From Cepaea nemoralis (lineage: Eukaryota; Mollusca; Gastropoda; Stylommatophora; Helicidae): DNA of 64,000 bases. This document shows, piece by piece, positions 1 through 13,200 of the stretch. Under the pieces are notes generated by a model. It searched no databases and had not been told where the DNA came from. It saw only the letters and a list, made by a program, of their open reading frames with translations. Each line of letters starts with the position of its first letter. Within the stretch, counting starts at the first letter, position 1. The translations under genes were made by a program, and so were the position numbers. The stretch spans positions 183,629 to 247,628 of the forward strand of contig JACEFZ010016147.1 of NCBI GenBank assembly GCA_014155875.1, given 5' to 3'.

Positions 1-310
1 CAGGTTGACATCTGAAGGTACACGAAGAAGCAGAAGATTTTGACTATTAAATATCATCATCATGTGCCATGTCAATAAGCATGGGGGCTCGTGGTTCACC
101 AACTCTCACAATCACCAGAGTCTAGGACCAGATCTGTGTTCTTGTCCCAATTATGCCATATGGCCAAGCCATCTAGTATTTATCTCTTTGCTTTCCCCAT
201 GCTCTTTTTCTGTTAATTTTGCCAGCTGTCACTAAGTTTTCAAGTTCCTCATAACATGTCCCAAACAATCCCTTTAGAGTCAAATCCTCTGGTCACTCCC
301 TGCTACAACA
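1..310 (-). mobile_element. LINE-G 3' fragment
   Basis: The strip after the short (ATC) run, GTGCCATGTCAATAAGC onward, matches the 3' ends of the LINE-G copies at 58763 and 41110 (shared words TCACTAAGTT, CCAGAGTC, GGCCAAGCCATC). It is the reverse complement of the RT C-terminal tail and lies downstream of GBA1 exon 8. Confidence 0.6.
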
Positions 311-384
311 TTTTCTCTAGGATATGATGATTTTATCTGTTTTTCCACACTACACACATTATCCCAAACGGCCCTGACTACGTC

Positions 385-455
385 TGCCTTATCATGCACC
401 AATAGCCCACCCGGCAATGCAGACCTAGCCAATCTGTCCGCCAGCATGTCCAGGG
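385..455 (-). mobile_element. Short fragment of an RNase H-bearing LINE
   Basis: CTTATCATGCACCAATA...TAGCCAATCTGTCCGCC matches the RNase H C-terminal fragment at about 47230-47300 (CTTATCATGCATCAATA...CAGCCAATCTGTCCGCC). It is too short to say more. Confidence 0.4.
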
Positions 456-699
456 AAATAAAATAAGAAAATTGTAGTATACACCGATCTGCGGTAGTAT
501 ATCAGGTGTCTATGGAAAAAAATTTACAGGATCTGTGTGGATACTAAAAATCCCTAGGCAGTTCAAAATTGAATGGGGCAGGCCAATAGGTTGCTGTCCA
601 GGCACAATTTTTAAAATGAGAAAACCTATCTGCAAAAGAATGTTTACAGCACATACGATTCTGGTTTACACACCGGGATCCTCACTAGTGATACAGAAG

Positions 700-931
700 A
701 GAGTCTCCATGGTGAAGTGGTTAAGCCACCTGCTCTGAAGGTTGTGGGTTCGATTCTGGGCAATTTTCTCAGAGACTCCTGATGGTAGCCTCTGGAGCTA
801 CGGAGTTTGTGCTTTGTGTGATGTTTTTGGCAGGGAGACAGGCCGCCCTGCAGAAAGAGACAGAGCCATATGGGATAAAACCTGGTGCAATGAAGTCTGA
901 AGTCGACCCTCTTGCCTTGTAAACCCTTTTG
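700..931 (+). mobile_element. SINE-1 copy
   Basis: The head has an A-box-like TGGTGAAGTGG and a B-box-like GGTTCGATTCT. The body carries the family words GGAGCTACGGAGTTTGTGC and CATATGGGATAAAACC and ends near a GTCGAC-type word (AGTCGACCCTC). The copy is diverged. It sits left of GBA1 exon 8. Confidence 0.75.
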
Positions 932-1126
932 GTGATACAGAGTTCATGCGCTGTGTTGAGATTCTCCTTAGGTGGTATATAGGAAGACAAGGAAGCATCT
1001 ATGGAGATATCCACCCATGTGCAATATCCACATACCAAACACAAAAATAGTTATCATAAAAACACATTTCTAGTCTTCAGGTGATAACACTAAAAACACC
1101 CAGACTACAATGACAAGTTGTAATAC

Positions 1127-1290
1127 CTGAAGTGCCCTAGGGCATAATACATTGGCTGTTTGTAAAACTCTTTATTTGTTGCATTCACAATGATGGGGCT
1201 GTCAACAAAGTTGGACACCCAGTTGGGGCCTCCTTGTAAGTCTAAGGCTAGGTTCCAATCAGTCCAGCCGGTCACCCAGTTGTTCAAATC
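1127..1290 (-). CDS. GBA1: GBA1 exon 8, last visible exon
   Basis: A 164-bp exon, phase 0 in and phase 2 out, with acceptor TTAATTGTAG and donor AG|GTATTA. It encodes [40 protein letters not shown] and [14 protein letters not shown]. The [26 protein letters not shown] block is very strongly conserved in glucosylceramidases. No continuation is found between 1126 and 1, so the terminal exon(s) are outside the window. Confidence 0.93.
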
Positions 1291-4200
1291 CTACAATTAA
1301 TATAAAATATATCCTGCATTAAAAATAGAACCAAAGTATCATTATATTAATAACATAAAGGTGAGAACAATATTATTTAAACACAGATGCTATAAACAAT
1401 ATATTGCAAGATATATTTCCTGGCATATTTTGCTGTATCTCGTCAGGTGAATACTGCAGTTAAATATCATATGAAAAAAAGTAAATGAATAATACTTTGG
1501 TTGAAATACTAGGTTTTTGGGAAGGTACTAGTCTGCTGGTCTAGGGACTCACAAAGTGAAGTAGTGATTGTTTTAAGGAACAACTCTAGATGGTATTTTA
1601 AGGCATTTAATAACGTGGTTGCTTGTTTCAATGGGAAGAGGGTCTACATGTTAAGTAAATCAATCCAACAACTGGTATCAAGCTTCTTGAAAATGTAATT
1701 CCACCATGAATTTAATGTTGGGACTGTCTATAAATGGTAGTCCCTCCATGTCTCACACATCCACATAGAGATTTATATGCTGTAAATAGGATTCAAAGTG
1801 GCATAGTTGTTAGTGTGCTTGTCTGTGGAGGCAGTGGTCTGGGTTCAATTCCCAGCAGATGCAGGATCATTTTTTCCAACCAGGACAGCTCTAAGATCAA
1901 CCAGGACAGCTCTAAGATCAACCAGGACAGCTCTAAGATCAACCAGGACAGCTCTAGGATCAACCAGGACAGCTCTAAGATCAACCAGGACAGCTCTTGG
2001 ATCAACCAGGACAGCTCTAAGATCAACCAGGACAGCTCTAGGATCAAGCAGGACAGCTCTAAGATCAACGACAGCTCTTGGATCAACCAGGACAGCTCTA
2101 AGATCAACCAGGACAGCTCTAGGATCAAGCAGGACAGCTCTAAGATCAACAGAACAGCTCTAGGATCAAGCAGGACAGCTCTAGGATCAACCAGGACAGC
2201 TCTAGGATCAAGCAGGACAGCTCTAGGATCAACAGAACAGCTCTAGGATCAAGCAGGACAGCTCTAGGATCAATCAGGACAGCTCTAAGATCAACCAGGA
2301 CAGCTCTAAGATCAACCAGGACAGCTCTAGGATCAACCAGAACAGCTCTAAGATCAACCAGGACAGCTCTAAGATCAACCAGGACAGCTCTAGGATCAAG
2401 CAGGACAGCTCTAAGATCAACAGAACAGCTCTAGGATCAAGCAGGACAGCTCTAGGATCAACCAGGACAGCTCTAGGATCAACCAGGACAGCTCTAGGAT
2501 CAAGCAGGACAGCTCTAGGATCAACCAGGACAGCTCTAGGATTAACAGGACAGCTCTAGGATCAAGCAGGACAGCTCTAAGATCAACCAGGACAGCTCTA
2601 AGATCAACCAGGACAGCTCTAGGATCAACCAGGACAGCTCTAGGATCAACCAGGACAGCTCTAAGATCAACCAGGACAACTCTAGGATCAACCAGGACAG
2701 CTCTAGGATCAACCAGGACAGCTCTAAGATGAACCAGGACAGCTCTAAGATCAACCAGGACAGCTCTAAGATCAACCAGGACAGCTCTAAGATCAATCAG
2801 GACAGCTCTAAGATCAACCAGGATAGCTCTAGGATCAACCAGGACAGCTCTAAGATCAACCAGGACAGCTCTAAGATCAACCAGGACAGCTCTAGGATCA
2901 ACCAGGACAGCTCTTGAATCAACCAGGACAGCTCTAGGATCAACCAGGACAGCTCTAAGATCAACCAGGACAGCTCTAGGATCAACCAGGACAGCTCTAG
3001 GATCAACCAGGACAGCTCTAGGATCAACCAGGACAGCTCTAGGATTGACCCAGCCTCATACATATGGGTACCAGACAATTTTCTTGGAATTGTTGGGGAT
3101 GGCGATGAGGAAGAGAACTGATCACCCTACCTCATAAGTCATGACCTAGACAATGTGAAGGCTTTGTAATTCACACCCCAACAGCAATATCTACTGTGTA
3201 ACTAACTACCTTTATGCTTTAAATACAACATTCTTTTCTAGGCAGCTTTTCTAAGCTGTCAAAACAATCGTGAACTACAGCTTCCTCTTTATGATTTCCA
3301 ACTGCCAAAGGATCTTTAACAAGCACACCGTGTACACAGGAATACATATTTTTTCACCCTTATCTGAGAAGATTAGGCAACTGATCCACTGTATCAGAGA
3401 GAAAATTATAAAATTTGTGCATTCCTTAATTACAAAAACAAAAGAAAAGCAATACCGTCTCATTAAAATCATCCTTACAACAATCAAATGTGAACTTACC
3501 ACAATGATATCATGAGCATAAGTGGCAGCCCTTTCCCACGCTCCTAGATCCACTTTCTCCTCCCAAGGCATCGACCCCTCGCAGGCTTCAGTACCAAATA
3601 GGAACTTGTCAGGGAAAGCTGCGTGAGTTGAATCCAGCAAACTGGCAGGGATAAAACTGTCCACATACCAGTGGATGGCTATTCCTGACACATACTTGCT
3701 GGCCTCCGGGTCAGACAGGACCTGTGCGGAATAAATGGAATACTTGACCTGGGGACCTCTTTTAAACACTTAAATGTATTTTTTTTTTACACATAAGGTG
3801 TTGGAGATGTGGTTTTATAGAAGAATGCCGAAAATTAATTGGATAGTCAAAATGAGCAACAAGGACGTATTAAAGGAAGCTGAGTCGCAAAGACAACTTA
3901 TCACACACATCAGAAAGAGGCAGTCATCGCTTTTTGGCCTCGTTATGAGAAGACAAAAACTGGAACATGTGACAACCGGAAAGATTTGTGGAAAGAGAGA
4001 TAAAGGAAGACAGTTTGAGAAGATTCTTGACAGTCTTGTGTCATGGCACGGAAGGGAGTCAACACACAAATTAATCCATGACATTGGAAATCGTAATTTG
4101 TGGAGAGGCATGATCGCCAACACCAGCTGGCAAGGCGTTGGATGATGATGAAGGCACATTGGGCATATGAAGTTAGACCTGTATTTAGAGACCAAGGACA

Positions 4201-7200
4201 TTATTAGAACATTATTAATTCCAAGGAAACCAATTATTCAGTCACAAATTATCCCTGCAGACATGTATATACAAAAACGTGTGCAATCAACATGAAACCA
4301 CCAAAAGGTGTTTCTTAAAACAAAAGACCACACATTTTGAAAATACCTGTTTTAGCCACCCTTATCAAACACATTGTTTAACTGTTAGAACCATAAATCA
4401 ACCTGAAAGGGTGAATATGTATATGAAAAGTCTCCAGCAAGATATGACAATATAAAATGAAACATAAAAGGTATGTTAAGATCCTGCCACATTTACTAAT
4501 AGTTTATCTTGTTTTCTGTTATTTTACATTTTGACCATGCTTTCATCTCTTGTCATGCTATGTCCATACAAAAGTCCTTATTTAGCAGTATTTTTCTCAA
4601 TCTGACATATCCATATTTAGGTCTACTGTTCCTGATTTGGCATCATTACACCAAAACTGTACATTACTATACATTGAAATTGTGCACATGTTCTTCACCA
4701 ATTCCTTTCTTTCTCTCTTAAATTTGGTTTTGCTAGGCATTCACATAAAATGCAAACAGTTAAGTATGTGTGACTCCTGCAAATAGAGAGAGAGATAACA
4801 AACGCAGACACCGTGTATATACCTTTCAATAAACTCAAAACCAGTTAACAGAAATCACAATGGGGAAAAAATAATACAAAATTAACATAATGTAAAAATC
4901 AATCAAATAAAACAAACAGGTATACTGAATGATAAACAACCAGACAAAACAAACAATATACTAACAGATTTGGCCCACAAGGATACGATCAGCCTCTGAT
5001 CATCCAGAATCATGAGCTTGATGTCACCATACCCATATTGATTTAAGGCTGGTCCAAGGTCAAACTTGATGAAGTCCCGCTGCTGTGACGCGGTGAAGCC
5101 CATTGCTTGGAAAGAGAAGTTTTTCTGAAGACCATCAAGAGGCTCATTCTGAGCAGTCAGTCCCCAAAAGGTAATGTTGTTCTTACCATATTCTTTCAGA
5201 AATCTGAAATGAAACAACTCATATGTTTATAACAGCTAGGAAAATATGTTACCCAAACACAGATGATCACATTTTCTTCAAGCAACTAACCTTTAAAAGA
5301 ACTGTTTTCCTGCATATCTCATAACATTATATATACTATTACTTGCAAAAGATGTGACATAAAACATATTGGACAGACTGGAAGACATCTGCCTGACTGT
5401 TTTAGGGAACATCTTAGGGACATTACACAACATTCTGACAAACCCATCTCCAATTAATTCAATTCGCCAGATCACAGGGGTGTTGATGATGTACGTATAT
5501 TGCCATAAAGTCATGTAATTTAAATAGCTCTGCCAAATTTAGATTGAGAGCTACTTAATCAACACTTTGGGATGTGTCCATCCAATTGCAATCGACACTA
5601 TTGTAGAAGCCACTCATGCATACCATATTTTCATATCTAACTTTGTCTTCCTTGGTTTAAGTGGGCAAATATTTTGCTTCATATTGTCCGATTTCACATC
5701 TAAACACTTGAACCAGTGCACACCTTTCCTGTACAGGGAAGTTGTGCACCTTCTTTTACAATTTCTTTTACTATAATTTGCATGTTATCTACAATAATAA
5801 TGTTTTAAGTAGCCCTATTTGTTTGTTAGTTAGTTGACAGATCATCCTCATTGCACATCGAACCATTCAGTCCATAAAAGCTCGGATGCCCTCTTCAGCA
5901 AATCCCGCAGCGTGTAGAGGCTCATGATACCAGTTCTGTGTTGGTTTATCAATCTTCTTTGGCTTCCTGCATAGTGTTCTTGTTTGGCCACACCTCTTTT
6001 AATTGGCTGTTCTCGCAGTCTGACCATAGTTGTAGATTCACAGTCATCACTTGGTTCTCGCAAAAGTCTTACTTCTCATAGAATATTCAGAATGTCAGCC
6101 TGGTCCATGGTGCGTCCGCCCTCCACAGTAGCCTTGCCTGCAAGCTTGTCAGCCCGCTCATTTCCTTATACTCCCGCACGCCCTGGCATGAAGATGAAAC
6201 TAATCTTTGCCAGCCGAGACTGCTCCAGAGACAGCAACCACTCTCTTCGGATCCACCCCATCTCTATCCTCTTGAGCATGCTTATTGAGTCGCTAAGGAA
6301 ACATGCCCTAGAGAATGTCTAACAGTTGTCATGAGAGATTTGACTTCAGTAGCTAAGGGAGACAGAAAAAAGTCAGAATAAGCTGTAACACACTTGGCCA
6401 TAAAATAGCCAGTTAATATTCCTCTGAGCAGAGGAAATTAAAAAGTTATCAAAGAAGACAGCTGGTGAAGATGTAACCTAATCTATGTGATGATCTGAAC
6501 ATTTCACAATACTGCTGGATCTGCAATAGGATGGCATTGTATTTTAACAGGAGAACAGAAGAATGATGTTCCTCAGCAGATTCAGAAATCTCTAGCTTAT
6601 TACATTTTTAGGGAAAGCCAATGAACTTGCCAGGTAAACATGACACTGAAATCATTAAAATAAATGAAACCACACTGGCAGAACTACATCGTACCTGACA
6701 AAATAACTGGCCCAGGTTTTGTAATACTGACTCCCCGGTTGACCTAACAATGAGCCGCCGGTCATTGTACCACTGTCCTTCATCCAGCCAGGAGCACTCC
6801 ATGGACTGGCAAATAACTTGACTGGATTAGGGCTCACTTTAAGAGCTTTCTGAATGTATGGAATCTGATAATATAAAAAATAATAATCCAAAACAATGTT
6901 TTCCTGTAGTGAATTTTAATAACGAAGACACAAACAATAGACTGCACGATTTTTTGCCTGGCATATTTCACTGCATCTCATCAGGTATATACTGCACAAA
7001 TCACACACTTGAAGCTGAAATATACGTCACACATATTCAAACAGTAATTTGAATTGTCTACCACAGTAATTTTCTTTAATTTACTTTGTGTGAATTTGTG
7101 CAGTATGTGCCTGAGGTGCAGCAGAATATGCCAGGCAATAAATCAAGCAATCTATTGTTTGTCTTCATTATTAAAATAATAAATAAAATAACAATAGTCT

Positions 7201-10200
7201 GTTGTTGGTGCATATACTTGTACAATATTTATATCTACTGGCTTGCCTTTCGATGTGACCATAATAATTCTGTCTGAAATACACCAGTAACCATTAATTG
7301 ATTTGGCTGTTTATCAAATATTAGCCCTACTCCCTTTTCGTGTGTATCCCCTCCAGAATAAATTATTGTGTGTTTTTCGCTTATAATTTTGCCTGATCCC
7401 TTCCATCTCATCTCACTTACGCCTAGAATATTCAATTTCATACTTTTCATTTCACTTATAACATTGTGTAACTTTCCAAGCTCACTTAACGTTCTAACAC
7501 TCCTTGTACCTATTTCAAACTTATTTGTTTTAATTAAGATGATGCCTTCAGTCTTTGGATGATGGTTTGGTGGCACTTGACTGTCTCAGCCAGACGAGGA
7601 TGTCCTAAAACAGTCATTGACGTCGTTTGCTGACATTGAAGTGTGTTTAGTCATGAAAACTTGGGAAGATAATGTGGTGGTTTCCCCTTGCCTTCCACAT
7701 CCACATTGAGTTCTGTTACCTCAGCCTTTGACAGCCCAATCCGACTGTCAGGACAAGTGAGTGCCCTTCTATGCCCAGCTGCAGAGCTGTCCAATTATCT
7801 TGTTGGTTACATAATCCTTTTTTTTTTAAAATCTGGTTGAAGTATAATTTGACATTGGCTTGTAGTTTATACAAATTTCATTTTATTATGATCTGTTATA
7901 GAAGACAAAGATAATGAAAATAAATCAAGCAAATGATAACCTGATTTCCCTTAGTGAAACCTCACTTCAAGAGATAGAATTTAGGTGGCATTGTAGACAA
8001 AGATAAGGGAACAGATAAAGATATCAGAATAATAATTTATTTTTTAAAAAGGCAAGAGCGGCTTTTATAAGACAAAGAAATTGTTGGTAGTTGAAAGAAA
8101 CTGAACATAGCACCAAACTTAGAATATTCAATTGCAACATTAAATCAGTACTGTATGGATCAGTAAAATGGTATGACTAAAATGGTAGTTAGTTATTTAG
8201 TTACTTAGTTAGCTAGTTAGTTAGTTAGTCAAGGTTCCAACTTCACGGCAACGGGTCATCCCCATTATGCTCCGTTCCTGTGCCAGTGAATATCACACAA
8301 AATGCTCCCCACTGTCCAATGTGAAAAGTTGAACACACAGGAGTCTCGGCAAGTCAAACAGCCCGCACAGGTACACTGTGCATAATGCCGCTGCCAGAAT
8401 GCCAACACAAAAGTCTTCCACGAAAACCACAGTTCATCGTCAATGGAATTGGCAGTCACCAGAAAGACCTCATTGACCCGGGTTTTCTCACATGGCCCTG
8501 TCTCTATCCGCAGGGCGACCCGCCAAAAGCGTTGCATTAAGCACGAACTCCGTAGCTCCAACGCTGACTCCCAGGAGTCTCCTGAAAAATGCACTCAGTG
8601 AACCGAAAAGGCAAGCAGATCAATTCAGCAACAGCCGGTAGCTATTTTCCCAAACATGCAGGTCACTAAAATGGTATGATAGAAGCCCAAAGATGGAGCT
8701 CTTGGAGAGAACTAGACAAATATTAGTTAACCAGGAATGAAGAAAATATTCTCGTGCTGGATAGGACATACATTGGGAAAACCTGAGAATAATATAACTA
8801 GAAAGGCCTGTGTCTGGAATCCATAAGACAAAGGAAATAGAGGAAGACATAAAAACACCTGGAGAAGAGAATTAGAGAACAAGGATGGAGTGGCCTGGGA
8901 TAGCTCAAGATAGGACTACCTGTAATGAGTTGGTTGAGGGCTAATGCCCCAATGGGGGAATAGAGTGCGAAAGAAAAATTAGTATTTTAATTACTTTTAT
9001 TTTATATCTTAATTGTCTTATTTTGACTTCACTCAGGAACATTCTCTTCAGCCCCAATTTTAGTCAGACCTTTTACATACCTTCTGTGGCGAAGGGGTTA
9101 CAAACACAATTTGCAATCCTGCCTACCACATTTGAAACACAGCTGTGGATGATTTGGAAGCAGACTGCTGCGTGCTGGTTTTCACACCATGGTATGAGTG
9201 CCAGTCATTCAGAAAGGAATGGCAAACAACTGCACATAAACTTGTCAAGAAATCACAAACAGCCAAACAATGTTGAGGTTGACTGCAACCTGTAAAGGAT
9301 ATGCATCTAACTTTTGTTTTTAATGGACACATAACAACCAGGCAAGCAAGATAGCCAATGTATGACTGCAGCTCCCATCTCGGCTGCCATAGACATCAAT
9401 CAGTAACAACTTGGGATTATAAGTTATAAACACTGACATACGTTACAGAAGTCCTTGCCTGGCCTACAATTGAAGAAGATAATAAACAGACAGTCAAAGC
9501 ATGCTTCCAGATATGAGTTAAGTTGAGTTGAATTGAGTTAAGAACTGACATCACTGCACTCAGGGCATTCCCATACGTGAAAACAGACAAATAAAGACTG
9601 AAACAGGAGATGTAAAATATAATATATAAGTCTTAAGCAAACACCTGATATAATCAATACAGGCAATACAGGATACAGAAAGAAGGTAAAAACAGTCAAG
9701 ACACCAACAAATGTGAAAGCTAACAGTAAAATCACCCGAGGAGATGATTAAATGGAGTACACACACCAAATTATTTGACAAACAACAAACCTTACCTTAT
9801 ACTTAATGTCTTCTACAGCTAATGAAAACTTTGTTAAGTTTAAATCCCCAGGTACATCAGCGTAGGAGTAGGGCCGAGTTGAGAAATCACAACTGGCTAT
9901 TGGTACTCTTCCAACTGTGTATTCCAGACCTAAAATATATAGCATGATTTACTCCATTTCTGTGCTAGATTAGAGACAGCCCAGCCTGCAGATTTTTTTT
10001 CCAGCATATCTTTTACAGGACATTGCAGTCAACACCAGCATGTTTCAGCTGCTGTTGATGTCTTGGCAAGTTTACATTCAGTAGTTTGCCACTGCTTTCT
10101 GATAATACACTCACATACTTCCGTAAGTAACCAACACAAAGTGATCCACTGCCGTGATATACACAGATCCCAATCTATAGATTACAGAGGTGATATACAG

Positions 10201-13200
10201 ACCGCCCAGACTATAGATTATAGAGGTGATATTCACAGAGCCCAATCTATAGATTACAGTGGTGATATACAGAGACCCAGTCTATAGATTACAGAGGTGA
10301 TTTTCAGACAGCAGCCCATCTATACAATACAGCAGTGCTATATAGACAGCCCAGTCTATAGATTACAGAGGTGATATACCGATAGCCTAGTCTATAGATT
10401 AAAGATGTGATATACAGACAGCCCAGTCTATAGATTACAGAGCTGATATACAGACAACCCAGCCTACAAATTACAGAGGTGATATACAGACAGCCCAGAC
10501 TATAGATTATAGAGGTGATATACAGAGAGCTCAGTCTATAGATTACAGAGGTGATTTTCAGACAGCCGCCCACCTATACATTTTATTTTATTTATTTAAT
10601 TTTTTTTTGTGCATATCCTTTACAGGACATTGCAGGCAACACCATCATTTTTCAGCTGCTGTTGATGTGTTGGCAAGTTTTTACGTTCAGTACCATTGCT
10701 TTCTAAACGACCGGCTCATATACCTCCGCAAGTAACCAACGCGACGCGACTCGCTGCCGAATCTCATGCAGCTGTGTTTCTTACGAGTATACAGGATTAC
10801 GAACAATGTTGTTAACCCCTTTGCCAGGGAGACCGGAAGTCTATAAATTACAGAAATGATATACAGAGACCCAGTCTATAGATTACAGAAGTAATTATAC
10901 AGACAGACCAGTCTATACATTACAGAGGGGCTATACAGACAGACCAGTCTATACATTACAGAGGGGCTATACAGACAGTCCAGTCTATATATTACAGAGG
11001 TGCAATACAGAAAGCCCAGCCTATACATTACAGAGGTGCTATACAGACAACCAGGCTATACATTATAGAGGTGCTATACAGATAGCCCAGTCTATACATT
11101 ACAGAGGTGCTATACAGACAGCCTGTCTGCAGATTTAAGTATCTGATTAGAATGAAGGACCATCTTCCTCTTACAAGTGACATCAACAGTGTGTGTGCTG
11201 AGCTCCTCCATCTTGCTGTGATGCCATCAATATGTGCTCTGATTCATTCCTTCACTTCACAGTGACACCATTATTATGTGATGTGATCTTCTCCTTCACT
11301 TCACATCAGATGTGTATGTCACGCACTTCTCCTTCTTGTTCATCTTCTCTCTCTCTTTTTTCATCATTATCGTCTTCCTCTTCTTCTTCTATTTCCTCCT
11401 CCACCTTCTTTGTACACCTTCATATGCCAACCTGAATACATTTAAAGAAAGTATAAGTCAACTAGAGGCTTCACACATCATAGTTTCTATTCAAACAAAG
11501 GGGGTGTATGCCACATCAATATTGTTTGCACTGCATTTTTGACATGATAAAGTTTTGCCATCATTATACTAATTCCACAGTCACATTCACAGGTATCTCC
11601 TATCTTTAAATTATTGTATGAATGGTACTTCAGTCTGTTATGTCCTGTGCAGAGTCTGCAGAATGCTACTTGTTCACTTCCGTCTAGCAAAGTATTTTGT
11701 CTTCTCTATTTGTTGGTTATTCTTTTATTTTGGATGTAATTGTGTTGTGCAATATGGGAGTCTTCCAGCTGACACATCCAATTTCTTTGGGTGTTTCTTG
11801 ACCAGGTTAGTATTCACGGGAGTTTCGTTGGAAGTTAGTCAAACATTTTAACACCATCTTTGTTCCTCCATCCAGTGGTGACAAACCAACTGACCCAGGG
11901 GGAATAGTTGCATGCATGTCAGCCACCCCTCAAGGGCAGGCCATGAGCATTCTCCACCATCCAAGTTGGCTACCTTAAGTGCAGAGCCAATGTATGATGA
12001 TATTGGGCTACCCAAGGAATCATCACTCAAGGAATCATCCAATTTGGCTACCATAAGTGCAGAGCCAATGTATGATGATATTGGGCTACCCAAGGAATCA
12101 TCACTCAAGGAATCATCCAATTTGGCTACCTTAAGTGCAGAGCCAATGTATGATGATATTGGGCTACCCAAGGAATCATCACTCAAGGAATCATCCAAGT
12201 TGGCTACCTTAAGTGCAGAGCCAATGTATGATGATATTGGGCTACCCAAGGAATCATCACTCAAGGAATCATCCAATTTGGCTACCATAAGTGCAGAGCC
12301 AATGTATGCTGATATTGGGCTACCCAAGGAATCATCACTCAAGGAATCATCCAATTTGGCTACCATAAGTGCAGAGCCAATGTATGATGATATTGGGCTA
12401 CCCAAGGAATCATCACTCAAGGAATCATCCAATTTGGCTACCATAAGTGCAGAGCCAATGTATGATGATATTGGGCTCACCCAAGGAATCATCACTCAAG
12501 GAATCATCCAATTTGGCTACCATAAGTGCAGAGCCAATGTATGATGATATTGGGCTCACCCAAGGTACCATCACGTCCTGCATGTGACTGCTTAGCCTCA
12601 CTTCCATATATCTAGCCTCTCTTCAACATAAGCCATACCTTCAGAGACAAGAAGGATGCAGTCTGCAGTTTTTGGACTTTGATGATGCCCACACAATGGG
12701 CATTCAATTCAGACTCTCCTCCTAAAGAATTTCCTAGCCAAGCCATTTTTCATTTGGTATATCTGAGTCGTTTCTGCTATCCACATGCCTGGGGCATGCT
12801 TAAAGATTAGGGATATTTAGAATCTTTCTTTAAAGTTTCAGAAACATGTATAGGAAATATGGTTTTCATCCCCGGGACAGTGATATTTTATTTCGTAATC
12901 AACACATGGTTTAAATTTTAACTAAGTTGTGATTCAGTAAGATTTTCGTTTGGCAGAAATTTGAACCTGTCATTCAGTATGCAGACATCAGAACCATTTT
13001 GTCAAACAAGCAGGGCATACCATTGATGGACAACATTTTTACATGATTTGGGGGTGTGCTGACCAGTGCCAGAATGGTTTATGATCACTGCATCTCCGGG
13101 GAACACCAACTCTGAGATCCCCAGTCAGTTTGGTTTAGGCCAATGATGGCCATTCATCCATGGTGTACAATAAGGATGTATTGTAGAAGTCTTGCATTGG

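Noticed and set aside
1734..2246. 170-codon open frame with NQDSSKI repeats
   Set aside because: The 21-bp minisatellite is open in several frames on both strands; it sits in a GBA1 intron without splice context.
11848..12544. 215- and 210-codon open frames on opposite strands as a possible repetitive protein gene
   Set aside because: Both come from a 78-bp unit whose length is a multiple of three; neither has flanking unique coding sequence.
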